In this document: positions 7,772 through 16,156 of the stretch, piece after piece
Position numbering within the stretch: position 1 is the stretch's first letter
Layout of the letters: every line of letters begins with the position of its first letter
Assembly: GCA_016717165.1 (NCBI GenBank)
Contig: JADKGA010000002.1
Location: forward strand, 496,001-560,000
DNA: 64,000 bases
Reading direction: 5' to 3'
Source: Candidatus Lutibacillus vidarii
GTDB taxonomy: Bacteria; Actinomycetota; Actinomycetes; Actinomycetales; Dermatophilaceae
The notes under the pieces: generated by a model
Databases searched by the model: none
Seen by the model: only the letters and a program-made list of their open reading frames with translations
Told to the model about the DNA's origin: nothing
Position numbers and translations under genes: made by a program

Positions 7772-8794
7772 ATGCTCATCGCACAGCGCCCCGTGCTCAG
7801 CGAGGAGACCGTCGCGGACAACCGGTCGCGATTCGTCATCGAGCCGCTCGAGCCCGGTTTCGGCTACACCCTCGGTAACTCCCTGCGTCGGACCCTGCTG
7901 TCGTCCATCCCGGGCGCGGCCGTGACCAGCATCCGCGTCGACGGTGTGCTGCACGAGTTCCAGACGATCCCGGGGGTCAAGGAGGATCTCGTCGAGATCA
8001 TCCTCAACATCAAGCGCCTCGTCGTCTCCTCGGAGCATGACGAGCCGGTCGTCATGTACCTGCGCAAGCAGGGCCCCGGCGCCGTCACCGCCGCGGACAT
8101 CGCCCCGCCGGCCGGGGTCGAGGTGCACAACCCCGACCTGCACATCGCCACGCTCAACGACAAGGCCCGCCTCGAGATGGAGCTCACCGTCGAGCGCGGT
8201 CGTGGCTATGTCTCGGCGCAGCAGAACAAGGACGCCGACGCCGAGATCGGCCGGATCCCGGTCGACTCGATCTACAGCCCGGTGCTCGCCGTGACCTACA
8301 AGGTCGAGGCGACCCGTGTCGAGCAGCGCACCGACTTCGACCGCCTCATCGTCGACGTTGAGACGAAGTCCTCGATGAGCCCGCGCGACGCCGTCGCCTC
8401 GGCCGGCAAGACGCTGGTCGAGCTCTTCGGCCTGGCCCGTGAGCTCAACGTCGAGGCCGAAGGCATCGACATGGGCCCGTCCCCGACAGACGCGGCGCTC
8501 GCGGCCGACCTTGCGCTGCCGATCGAGGACCTCGACCTCACGGTCCGGTCCTACAACTGCCTCAAGCGTGAGGGCATCCACTCCGTGGGCGAGCTCGTCT
8601 CGCGCAGCGAGGCCGACCTGCTCGACATCCGCAACTTCGGTGCGAAGTCGATCGACGAGGTCAAGGCCAAGCTCGCCGGGATGGGTCTGGCCCTCAAGGA
8701 CAGCCCGCCCGGGTTCGACCCGCACACCCTCGTCGGTGGGTATGCGGAGGACTTTGACGACGACAGCAGCTTCGTCGAGGACGAGCAGCTCTGA
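7772..8794 (+). CDS. rpoA: RNA polymerase subunit alpha
   Basis: 340-residue alpha subunit, which dimerises to nucleate RNA polymerase assembly. The N-terminal domain (about 1-230) includes the LEPGFGYTLGNSLRRTLLSS dimer interface. The C-terminal domain (about 250-320) has the helix-hairpin-helix segment RSEADLLDIRNFGAKSIDEVK, which binds UP elements and activators. The tail is acidic, as in other actinobacteria. A GGAAGGAC site precedes the ATG. Confidence 0.98.
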   Translation: MLIAQRPVLSEETVADNRSRFVIEPLEPGFGYTLGNSLRRTLLSSIPGAAVTSIRVDGVLHEFQTIPGVKEDLVEIILNIKRLVVSSEHDEPVVMYLRKQGPGAVTAADIAPPAGVEVHNPDLHIATLNDKARLEMELTVERGRGYVSAQQNKDADAEIGRIPVDSIYSPVLAVTYKVEATRVEQRTDFDRLIVDVETKSSMSPRDAVASAGKTLVELFGLARELNVEAEGIDMGPSPTDAALAADLALPIEDLDLTVRSYNCLKREGIHSVGELVSRSEADLLDIRNFGAKSIDEVKAKLAGMGLALKDSPPGFDPHTLVGGYAEDFDDDSSFVEDEQL

Positions 8795-8879
8795 CCACCC
8801 GCCGGTGACTGAACCACCCCGGGGGTGACCCGGGTCGGCACCCGCCGAGCGGTTCGGTCGGAATCCAAGGAGAACGACA

Positions 8880-9590
8880 ATGCCCACCCCCACCAAGGGC
8901 CCACGTCTCGGTGGCGGCCCGGCGCACGAGCGGCTGATGCTGGCGAACCTCGCCACCTCGCTGTTCGAGCACGACCGGATCACCACGACCGAGGCCAAGG
9001 CCAAGCGCCTGCGCCCCCTCGCCGAGCGTCTCGTCACCTTCGCCAAGCGGGGCGACCTCGCTGCCCGGCGTCGGGTGCTGACGGTCGTCCGCGACAAGGG
9101 CGTCGTCCACCGCCTCTTCACCGAGATCGCGGTCGACATGCAGCAGCGTCCCGGCGGCTACACCCGCGTGACGAAGATCGGCAACCGCAAGGGCGACAAC
9201 GCCCCGATGGCGGTCATCGAGCTCGTCCGTGAACCCTTCTCGCCCAAGCAGGCCACCGTCAAGGAGGCCGAGGCGGCGACGAAGCGAGCCGCCACGAAGT
9301 CGGCAGCTCCGGCGGCCGAGGCACCCGTGGAGGCACCGGCGGCTGCGGCCCCGGTCGCCTTCGTCGACGGCGGCTTCGGTGCCGACTCGGCCGCTCCGCT
9401 CGAGGACGGTTCGGCCCCCGAGGGCTTCACCGTCAAGGGCAACAAGGACTCGATGAAGTACCACACCACCGAGTCCCCCTGGTACGACGCGACGATCGCC
9501 GAGGTCTGGTTCCGGACACCCGAGGCCGCCGAGGCCGCCGGCTTCGAGCCGGCCGGTGGCGAGAAGGCCCAGGGCGTCGACGAGGCCTGA
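8880..9590 (+). CDS. rplQ: 50S ribosomal protein L17 with an extra C-terminal module
   Basis: Residues 1 to about 118 are a normal L17: MPTPTKGPRLGGGPAHERLM, the SLFEHDRITTTEAKAKRLRP helix and a GDNAPMAVIELV end. A linker of about 60 residues rich in Ala, Glu and Pro follows. The last 50 residues form a compact module (VKGNKDSMKYHT, ESPWYDATIAEVWF, EAAEAAGF). From memory this resembles a small C-terminal module (IKGN...YH...YY..T..E..F) found on unrelated actinobacterial proteins and called the sunset domain in some databases. At 236 residues the protein is almost twice the usual 120. The frame is unbroken and codon use matches its neighbours, so the extension looks genuine. Confidence 0.95.
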   Translation: MPTPTKGPRLGGGPAHERLMLANLATSLFEHDRITTTEAKAKRLRPLAERLVTFAKRGDLAARRRVLTVVRDKGVVHRLFTEIAVDMQQRPGGYTRVTKIGNRKGDNAPMAVIELVREPFSPKQATVKEAEAATKRAATKSAAPAAEAPVEAPAAAAPVAFVDGGFGADSAAPLEDGSAPEGFTVKGNKDSMKYHTTESPWYDATIAEVWFRTPEAAEAAGFEPAGGEKAQGVDEA

Positions 9591-9605
9591 GCGTCATACG
9601 CCGCT

Positions 9606-9642
9606 GTTGGGGTGGTCCGGACCTGGTCCGGGCCACCCCAAC
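9606..9642 (+). terminator. Terminator hairpin after rplQ
   Basis: GTTGGGGTGG pairs with CCACCCCAAC, extended by inner GC pairs, 15 bases after the rplQ stop. It is a strong GC-rich stem without a clear U-run, placed at the end of the ribosomal operon and before the separate truA promoter. Confidence 0.7.
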
Positions 9643-9676
9643 GCGTTGTCCCGGCCGGCCCGGCCGCGTGGCTGGG

Positions 9677-9682
9677 TAGGCT
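9677..9682 (+). promoter_or_regulatory. -10 box for truA, leaderless arrangement
   Basis: TAGGCT followed by six bases and the GTG start of truA. It lies after the rplQ terminator hairpin, so truA appears to have its own promoter and an mRNA that starts at the start codon. Confidence 0.55.
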
Positions 9683-9688
9683 GCGGGG

Positions 9689-10522
9689 GTGCGGCTTCGG
9701 CTCGACCTCGCGTATGACGGCACCGAGTTCTCCGGGTGGGCCGCCCAGCCGGGCCTGCGGACCGTCGAGGGTGAGCTGTCGGCGGCGCTGACGACACTGC
9801 TCCGCGCGCCGGACCCGGTGCGGCTCACTGTCGCCGGGCGCACCGATGCCGGAGTCCACGCCCGCGGACAGGTGGCCCACGCCGACGTCAGCGAAGCGGC
9901 ATACCTCGCTGTCGTGGGACGCAGCGACCGGACGCCGGAGGTTGCGGCGCTGACCCGGCTGGGCGGGTTGCTGGGTCCCGACCTCGTCGTCCATCGGGTC
10001 AGCCGAGCGCCCGACGGTTTCGACGCGCGGTTCGCCGCGGTCTGGCGGCGGTACTCCTACCGGATCGCCGACCGGCCGGCCGGGCATGACCCACTGCGGC
10101 GCCGGGACACCGTGTGGCTGCGCGAGGACCTCGACGTCGACGCGATGACTCAGGCCGGCGCGAGGCTCGTGGGCCTGAGGGACTTCGCCGCCTTCTGCAA
10201 ACGGCGTGAGGGCGCGACGACGGTCCGGACCCTGATGGAGTTCTCCTGGACCCGAGGCGCCGAGGGAGCTGTCGAAGCGCGCGTCGTCGCGGACGCCTTC
10301 TGCCACTCGATGGTTCGCGCCCTGGTCGGGGCGGTGGTCCCGGTCGGCCTCGGCCGCGAGCCGGTCGACTGGCCCGCCCAGGTCCAGGCGTCAGCGGAAC
10401 GCAGCAGCCGAGTCACGGTGATGCCCGCCCATGGGCTCTGCCTCGAGGAGGTGGGCTACCCGCCCGACGAGGCGCTCGCCGGTCGGGCACGGGAGGCCCG
10501 GGCCCGACGGGGCGAGCACTGA
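9689..10522 (+). CDS. truA: tRNA pseudouridine(38-40) synthase
   Basis: Isomerises uridines 38-40 in the tRNA anticodon arm. The 277-residue protein opens with LDLAYDGTEFSGWA, and the catalytic aspartate is Asp53 in AGRTDAGVHA. FCHSMVRALVGAVVPVG near the C-terminus is the conserved core of the second domain. The GTG start is supported by homology of the first residues and by a -10 box six bases upstream. TruA commonly follows rplQ in actinobacteria. It converges on the ABC transporter operon. Confidence 0.96.
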   Translation: MRLRLDLAYDGTEFSGWAAQPGLRTVEGELSAALTTLLRAPDPVRLTVAGRTDAGVHARGQVAHADVSEAAYLAVVGRSDRTPEVAALTRLGGLLGPDLVVHRVSRAPDGFDARFAAVWRRYSYRIADRPAGHDPLRRRDTVWLREDLDVDAMTQAGARLVGLRDFAAFCKRREGATTVRTLMEFSWTRGAEGAVEARVVADAFCHSMVRALVGAVVPVGLGREPVDWPAQVQASAERSSRVTVMPAHGLCLEEVGYPPDEALAGRAREARARRGEH

Positions 10523-10559
10523 CCCGCTCCTCGCCCCGCCGGCCCTCCCCCCGCCCGAG

Positions 10560-11261
10560 TCAGCCGATGCCGAGGTAGGCCTGCTGGATCCTCGGGTCGG
10601 CCAACAGCTCACCGGCCTGACCGGACATGACGACCCGGCCGGTCTCCAGCACATAGGCCCGCTCGGCCGTCGTCAGCGCCGCGTCGACATCCTGCTCGAC
10701 GAGCAGCACCGAGGTCCCGGATGCCGCGATATCGGGAAGGACGTCGATGATCTCCTCGACGACGACCGGCGCCAGGCCCATCGACAGCTCGTCGATCATG
10801 ATGAGGTCGGGCTCACCCATGAGTCCCCGCCCGATCGCGACCATCTGCTGCTCGCCGCCGGACATCGTGCCGCACACCTGGTTGATCCGCTGCCCGAGCT
10901 TGGGGAAGAGCTCGACCACCCGGGAGACATCCTGGTTGTGGGTGCGCCAGCCGCCGAGCCGCAGGTTGTCTCGGACGGTCAGCCCGGGGAAGAGCCGGCG
11001 GCCCTCCGGGACATGCGCGATGCCGACGTCGACGATCTGCTCGATCGACAGGCCGCGCAGGTCCTTCCCTCGGAAGGACATGACGTCGGCGCTCGAGCTG
11101 GCCATGCCGGAGAGGGCTCGCAGCAGCGACGTCTTCCCCGCCCCGTTGGGCCCAACGAGCGAGACGATCTCCTTGCTGCCCACGAAGAGGTCGACCTCCC
11201 AGAGCACCTCGACCCGGCCGTACCGCGCCGACAGGTTGTGGACCTCAAGCACCTGCCTCAC
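10560..11261 (-). CDS. livF: ABC transporter ATPase, LivF type
   Basis: 233-residue ATPase of a branched-chain amino acid or amide importer. The Walker A motif is GPNGAGKT (about residues 37-44), the signature MSGGEQQ, and the Walker B is LIMIDELSMG. Met-Ile-Asp-Glu-Leu replaces the commoner LLLDEPS form, which is normal for LivF proteins. It is the last gene of the operon and overlaps livG by 17 bases. Confidence 0.93.
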   Translation of the reverse strand: MRQVLEVHNLSARYGRVEVLWEVDLFVGSKEIVSLVGPNGAGKTSLLRALSGMASSSADVMSFRGKDLRGLSIEQIVDVGIAHVPEGRRLFPGLTVRDNLRLGGWRTHNQDVSRVVELFPKLGQRINQVCGTMSGGEQQMVAIGRGLMGEPDLIMIDELSMGLAPVVVEEIIDVLPDIAASGTSVLLVEQDVDAALTTAERAYVLETGRVVMSGQAGELLADPRIQQAYLGIG

Positions 11262-12012
11262 CCCCCGCCTGACGTTGTGCGTACTTCTGTCCGAGGTAGG
11301 CCTCGATGACGCGCGGGTCGGAGAGGACCTCGCGCGGGGAGCCGGTCATCAGCAGGGTGCCCTGGTTGAGCACCATCACCTGGTCGCTGACGGCCAGGAT
11401 CGCCTTCATCACGTGCTCGACGACGATGATCGTCATACCGCCGGCCTTGAGCGTGTTGATCAAGGCGAGGCTCGGCTCGATCTCGGCCGGGCGCAGGCCG
11501 GCCATGACCTCGTCGAGCATGAGCAGCCGGGGTCGCAGCGCGAGGGCCTTGGCGAACTCCAGCCGCCGGGCGTCGGCGACCGAGAGCTCGCCGGGGGCCT
11601 TGTCGCCAGACCCGCCGAGCCCGACCTCGCCGAGGACCTCGTCCGCGGCGCGCAGGGCCGGGGCCATCCGCCCGGTGCCCTCGGGTCCATAGAGGATGCC
11701 GACGGCGACATTCTCGCGGACGGACATCCCACGGAAGGGCTTGACGATCTGGAAGGTCCGGGCGACCCGGGCACCGGCGATCACCCACGGCTTGGCGTCG
11801 GTGAGATCCTTGCCGTCGATGAGCACGCTGCCCTTCGTCGGGCGCAGGTGGCCGGTGACGAGGTTGATGAAGGTGCTCTTGCCCGATCCGTTCGGACCGA
11901 TGACCCCCAGGGTCTGGCCCTGCGGGACGCTCATCGTCACATCGTTGACGGCGACCAGACCACCGAACCGGCGGGTCAGGCCCTGGGTCGCCAGGACTGG
12001 GGTGCCGCTCAC
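11245..12012 (-). CDS. livG: ABC transporter ATPase, LivG type
   Basis: 255-residue ATPase pairing with LivF. Walker A is GPNGSGKST and Walker B MLDEVMAGL. The signature reads LSVADARRLE, the degenerate form common in this subfamily. The GTG start forms a GTGA overlap with the stop of the permease gene upstream, which favours it over longer readings that would lie inside that gene. Confidence 0.92.
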   Translation of the reverse strand: MSGTPVLATQGLTRRFGGLVAVNDVTMSVPQGQTLGVIGPNGSGKSTFINLVTGHLRPTKGSVLIDGKDLTDAKPWVIAGARVARTFQIVKPFRGMSVRENVAVGILYGPEGTGRMAPALRAADEVLGEVGLGGSGDKAPGELSVADARRLEFAKALALRPRLLMLDEVMAGLRPAEIEPSLALINTLKAGGMTIIVVEHVMKAILAVSDQVMVLNQGTLLMTGSPREVLSDPRVIEAYLGQKYAQRQAGGEAGA

Positions 12013-13019
12013 AGCCGGTACCTCCGGACGTTGGCGAGCAGGGAGTACTCCCCGGTGCGCCGGGCCTCGCGCACGTAGTTGGCCAGGCCCTGGGGGAGCA
12101 GGATCACCGCGAGGATGATGATGCCGCCGAGGAGCAGGGTGTGGATGTCGGTGTAGTTCTGCCGGAGCCACTCCGAGACGAACTGCAAGGCAACCGCGCC
12201 GATGACCGGACCGATCACCGTGCCGCTGCCGCCGATGACGACCATGACCACCATCAGCACGGTGATCTCGACGTCGAAGAGCCGCTCGGGGTAGATCGTC
12301 ACCTGCTGGAAGGCGTAGGCCGACCCGACCATCCCGGCGAGGAAGCCGGACAAGGCGAAGGTGACGACCTTGGTCCGGGTCGTGTTGATCCCGATCGCCG
12401 CGGCCGCGTCCTCGTCCTGGTGGATGGCCCGCAGCGCGAAGCCGAACTTGCTGCGTGAGATCACGCCGGTGACGAGGAGGGCGATCGCGGCGAGGGCGAG
12501 GAAGAGGACGTAGAAGCCGTCGTTGCCGAGGTAGGGCGTCGTCGCGGCCGCGCCGACGGTGGGAAGGGTGATGCCACCCCCGCCCCCGGTCAGCTCAGGC
12601 AGGTTGGTGACGATCTCCCGGGTGCCCTCGGCCATCCCGAGGGTCGCGATCGCGAAGTAGTGCCCGCGCAGCCGAAGCAGCGGTATGCCGACCAGGGCTC
12701 CGTAGCAGGCCGCGAAGAGGCCGCTGGCGACCAGAGCGACCCAGAAGCTCCAGCCGAGATGGGTCATCGCCACGGCGGTGAAGTAGCCACCGATGCCGAA
12801 GAAGACCACCTGCCCGAAGGAGGCGTAGCCGGTGTAGCCGCCGATGAGGTTCCACGACAGCGCCAGCGCGACATACATGAAGATCGCGGTGACCGTTCGC
12901 GCCTGCCCGGTGTAGAGCTGGGTCTGCAGTGCCAGCGCTGCGGCGACGAGGAGGACGCCCAGCGCCCACGGGGTCGCGGTACGAACCGTCGGGCGATACC
13001 TCAGCTGCTCGGCGGCCAT
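12009..13019 (-). CDS. livM: ABC transporter permease, LivM type
   Basis: 336-residue membrane permease with about nine hydrophobic segments. It has the family's cytoplasmic coupling segment (RAIHQDEDAAAAIGINTTRTK, about residues 210-230) and a long Gly-rich TGGGGGITLP loop. The start lies one base beyond the stop of the LivH gene. It forms the translocation pore with LivH. Confidence 0.92.
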   Translation of the reverse strand: MAAEQLRYRPTVRTATPWALGVLLVAAALALQTQLYTGQARTVTAIFMYVALALSWNLIGGYTGYASFGQVVFFGIGGYFTAVAMTHLGWSFWVALVASGLFAACYGALVGIPLLRLRGHYFAIATLGMAEGTREIVTNLPELTGGGGGITLPTVGAAATTPYLGNDGFYVLFLALAAIALLVTGVISRSKFGFALRAIHQDEDAAAAIGINTTRTKVVTFALSGFLAGMVGSAYAFQQVTIYPERLFDVEITVLMVVMVVIGGSGTVIGPVIGAVALQFVSEWLRQNYTDIHTLLLGGIIILAVILLPQGLANYVREARRTGEYSLLANVRRYRL

Positions 13020-13020
13020 G

Positions 13021-13905
13021 TCAGACCTCCAGCCGAGCGGAGTAGAACGCCTTGCCGACCAGGCCGGAGGGCCGGAACATCAGGACGAGGATGAGGACGA
13101 GGAAGGCGAGGGCATTGACCCAGGTCCCGGAGAGGAAGTAGCCGCCCAACGCCTGGACCAGGCCGATGAGCATTCCGCCGGCGAGGGCGCCATACATATT
13201 GCCCAGCCCGCCGAGGACGGCGATGACGAAGGAGAGGAGGGTGAAGCCACCCGCCGAGGCCGGGTTGAAGGTCCCGACCATCCCGATCATCGTCCCGGCC
13301 ATGCCCGCGAGCCCGGCGGCAATGCCGAAGGTCAAGGCGTAGACATGCCGGGCTCGGATCCCCATGAGGCGGGCCGCGCCCCGGTCCATCCCGGTCGCCA
13401 TGATCGACATCCCGACCCGGGTGCGGTTCATCACCGCGACGAGGGCGACGGTGACGACGACGGACAGGACGAAGGCGAGCAGCCGGCCGACCGGGATCTG
13501 CACCCCCGCCACCGCGAAGCTCGTCCCCGCGTAGGTCGTCTGGATGCCTTGGTAGTTGGCCGTGAAGGCGATATTCATGCCCTGGGTCAACAACAGCTCC
13601 AGGCCGAAGGTGAGGAGCAAGGTGATGAAGATCGGCCCGTTGACCACGAGGTTGATGACGAACCTCTGGACGACATACCCCAGGGCGAACAGTGCCACGG
13701 CGGCGACGAACATTCCGAGGAAGGGGTCGAGGCCGAGGCGCTGGTTGACCAGGAGGCCGACATAGGCACCGAGCACGACGAAGGCACCATGGGAGAGGTT
13801 GACGACATTCATCACCCCCCAGACCAGGGAGAACCCGACGGCGACGAGGGCGAGGAGACCACCCTGGAGCAGGCCGTACGCGACGGCCTGGAGGAAGCCG
13901 GTCAC
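13021..13905 (-). CDS. livH: ABC transporter permease, LivH type
   Basis: 294-residue membrane permease with about eight hydrophobic segments. Typical features are LLQGGLLALVAVGFSLVWGVMNVVNLSHGAFV at the N-terminus and the coupling loop containing GAARLMGIRARHVYAL. It overlaps the binding-protein gene by four bases, an ATGA junction. Confidence 0.92.
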   Translation of the reverse strand: MTGFLQAVAYGLLQGGLLALVAVGFSLVWGVMNVVNLSHGAFVVLGAYVGLLVNQRLGLDPFLGMFVAAVALFALGYVVQRFVINLVVNGPIFITLLLTFGLELLLTQGMNIAFTANYQGIQTTYAGTSFAVAGVQIPVGRLLAFVLSVVVTVALVAVMNRTRVGMSIMATGMDRGAARLMGIRARHVYALTFGIAAGLAGMAGTMIGMVGTFNPASAGGFTLLSFVIAVLGGLGNMYGALAGGMLIGLVQALGGYFLSGTWVNALAFLVLILVLMFRPSGLVGKAFYSARLEV

Positions 13906-15137
13906 GAGCCGAGTGCCGGCCAGACGAGGGAGCCCTCAGCCATGTCCTTGGGCCACACGGTGACTGCCTTGCCGCCCTGGATCTGGATGACGACCATCGG
14001 CTTGGTGACATTCTTGCCGGTCGCGTCGAACTTCACCCGGCCGAAGAAGGTCGTGACGTCGAGAGCGGCGAGCGCGTCACGCACCGCGGTCGGGTCGGTA
14101 CTTCCCGCCTTCTCGGTCGCGAGGACCAGAGCCAGGCACGCCGCGCTGGCCTCGGCATTGTGATATCCCGCCGCGTGGCCAAAGGCCTTCTGGATGTCGG
14201 CGTCGTAGGCCGACGCGTCGCCGAAGTAGTCATCCTTGCCGCTGACGGCCTTGGTCCACTGGCTCGACCCGAGGACACCGTCGGCGGCTGCCCCCAGGGT
14301 GGTGACGAAGTCCGGGGTCGGTGGTGCGACGGTCTCGCCGATGGCCTTGGGCTTCAGGCCCAGCTCCTTGACCTGCTTGACGATGGCGACGCCCTCTGCG
14401 AGGTGGACCGACCCGATGATGACGTCGGGTGCGGAGCCCTTGACCTTGTTCAGGGCAGAGCTGACATCGGTTGCACCGTTGGGGAAGAGCTCCGGCCCGG
14501 TCACCGTGAAGCCCGCTGCCTTGGCGGCCGCGACGCCGCCGTCGGCCGCGGTCTTGGAGAATCCGTCGTCCGCGGAGAGGAAGGCGACCGAGGTCGGCTT
14601 CGGCGAGGCGAGATCGGCCAGTGCCTTGACGATCGAGGCGGCATACTCGCTGGCAGGGGAGAGGACCGCGAAGGTGCGCTTGTAGCCCTTGGCGAAGATC
14701 TTGTCGTCGGCGCCGGAGGAGTCGACCATGACCTGGTTGTTGCGTTCGATGACCGCGGCCTGGGCCTCGGTGTTGGCCGAGCCATAGGACCCGAGGATGA
14801 GCTTGATGCCCTGGTCGTTGAACTGGTCGACGAGCTGGGCGGCGGTGTCCGGCTTCGAGGTGTCGTCTTGGTACGACACGGCGAGCTTGAGCGTCTTGCC
14901 GCCGACCTTGACCCCGCCCTTGGCGTTGACCTTCTCGACGCAGAGCTTGTAGCCCTCCTGGGTGAGGGTGCCCTCGCGGGCGAGCTTGCCGGTGAGTGAC
15001 ACCGACGCCCCGAGGGTGAGCGTGTCGCCGGACCCCGCGCTGGGGCCTGCCTCCCCCTTCGAGCCGCACGCGGTGAGGGCCAACGCCCCCACGGTCACCA
15101 CGCTGACGAACAGGACCCGTGTGTTCACGACAGCCAC
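13902..15137 (-). CDS. livK: Substrate-binding lipoprotein of the Liv-type importer
   Basis: 411-residue type I periplasmic-binding protein anchored outside the membrane. A signal peptide runs to the lipobox LALTAC with Cys24. The mature part begins GDTLTLGASVSLTGKLAREG and follows the family pattern for branched-chain amino acids, amides or urea. The exact ligand cannot be read from the sequence. It is the first gene of the operon livK-H-M-G-F, and its promoter region carries a palindrome that fits the neighbouring GntR regulator. Confidence 0.9.
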   Translation of the reverse strand: MAVVNTRVLFVSVVTVGALALTACGSKGEAGPSAGSGDTLTLGASVSLTGKLAREGTLTQEGYKLCVEKVNAKGGVKVGGKTLKLAVSYQDDTSKPDTAAQLVDQFNDQGIKLILGSYGSANTEAQAAVIERNNQVMVDSSGADDKIFAKGYKRTFAVLSPASEYAASIVKALADLASPKPTSVAFLSADDGFSKTAADGGVAAAKAAGFTVTGPELFPNGATDVSSALNKVKGSAPDVIIGSVHLAEGVAIVKQVKELGLKPKAIGETVAPPTPDFVTTLGAAADGVLGSSQWTKAVSGKDDYFGDASAYDADIQKAFGHAAGYHNAEASAACLALVLATEKAGSTDPTAVRDALAALDVTTFFGRVKFDATGKNVTKPMVVIQIQGGKAVTVWPKDMAEGSLVWPALGS

Positions 15138-15177
15138 CTCGCTGGTCGCAGGGATGAAGTCTCCGTCGCGAGGACGA

Positions 15178-15194
15178 ATTATCCACTGTATACA
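15178..15194 (-). promoter_or_regulatory. Promoter and FadR/FCD-type operator of the liv operon
   Basis: On the minus strand the palindrome TGTATACA (15187-15194) lies just upstream of GATAAT (15178-15183), a good -10 box about 40 bases before the binding-protein start. TGTATACA-like palindromes are common operators of GntR regulators with an FCD domain. A repressor bound there would cover the spacer between -35 and -10. Confidence 0.65.
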
Positions 15195-15245
15195 CGGGGA
15201 GTTCCGGGGCAGGGAGACACCGACTGCCGGGCTGCGCCGAACGGC

Positions 15246-15884
15246 TCAGATCGTGCCGTAACCGGTCATCTCGCCGACCAGGGTGTCCCTGGTGTGCTCG
15301 ATCCCGCGGACCACCGTGGCGACCAGCGCATCGGCATCGCCAGCCGACAGGGCCTCGACGAGCTGGCGCCGGTTCTCGTCGATGGCCGGCCGGGCGCCGG
15401 AGAGATGGGCGTGCATCCGGGCGTAGGGCTCCACGAGGTTGAGCACCTGGACGACCAGCCGTACGGCGTGGCGACGCCCGGAGAGCTCATAGAAGCGGCG
15501 CTGGAAGGAGTAGCCGAGGTCGGCCCACTCCGCCGAGCTGGACGGCGGAAGGGTGGCCAGGGAGGTGACAATGGCCCCGAGCTCGGAGACATCGCGGCGG
15601 CGCACATTCTCGATGATGTCGGGCGCCAGGGGCGGTTCAAGGAGCAGTCGCAGGCCGTAGAGCTCCTTGACCTCGGCGGCGTTGAGCTCGGCGACGATGG
15701 CCCCTTGGCCGGGCCGCATCGTGATGAGGCCCTCCCCAGCGAGGGTGCGCAGGGCCTCACGCAGTGGGATCCGACTGACCCCGAACTGCCGGGCCAGCTC
15801 GTCCTGGTTGACGAACTGCCCCGGTGGGAGCACCCGCTCATGGATGGCGCGTCGGACGGCGGCGGCGATCTCGTCTGGCCGCAT
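15246..15884 (-). CDS. GntR-family regulator with FCD ligand domain
   Basis: 212-residue repressor. The winged helix (about 1-70) shows DELARQFGVSRIPLREALRTLAGEGLI. The FCD domain follows, with metal/ligand residues in ELYGLRLLLEP, YSFQRRFYEL and the C-terminal ENRRQLVEAL. MRPDEIAAAV was taken as the start because it begins the conserved fold; about 22 more residues are open upstream. It sits directly upstream of the liv operon on the same strand with a TGTATACA operator between, so it most likely controls that importer and perhaps senses its substrate or a breakdown product. Confidence 0.88.
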   Translation of the reverse strand: MRPDEIAAAVRRAIHERVLPPGQFVNQDELARQFGVSRIPLREALRTLAGEGLITMRPGQGAIVAELNAAEVKELYGLRLLLEPPLAPDIIENVRRRDVSELGAIVTSLATLPPSSSAEWADLGYSFQRRFYELSGRRHAVRLVVQVLNLVEPYARMHAHLSGARPAIDENRRQLVEALSAGDADALVATVVRGIEHTRDTLVGEMTGYGTI

Positions 15885-16062
15885 AAGGAACCTCACGTCA
15901 AGTCGGGCGGCTGGCTCGGGGCCTCGCCGGGGGCGCCGTGGGGCCTGCATCGCGTCGGGCCCGGGGCGAAGTGCCTCTTGGCGGCGACATTACTCGCTGT
16001 CTGGGAACCCTCGTGCCAGCGGGCGCCGCCGGCGGCACGTCGCCGCCGTCCAGGAGTCGCAA

Positions 16063-16080
16063 GAAATTGCAGAAACTTTC
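16063..16080 (+). promoter_or_regulatory. Possible sugar-regulator operator upstream of the amylopullulanase
   Basis: GAAA and TTTC frame a partly symmetrical 18-base site that includes TTGCAGAAAC, about 77 bases before the amylase/pullulanase start. It resembles operators of LacI-type maltose regulators in actinobacteria. It does not match the GGTAAC palindromes near the LacI gene in this window, so a different regulator is implied. Confidence 0.35.
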
Positions 16081-16156
16081 AGATTCCCCCTGGCGCGTCT
16101 CCCAAGGGGAGTCCTAGTCTCGATCGCACGCGCGCACTTCCAGCGAAGGAGCTGTC

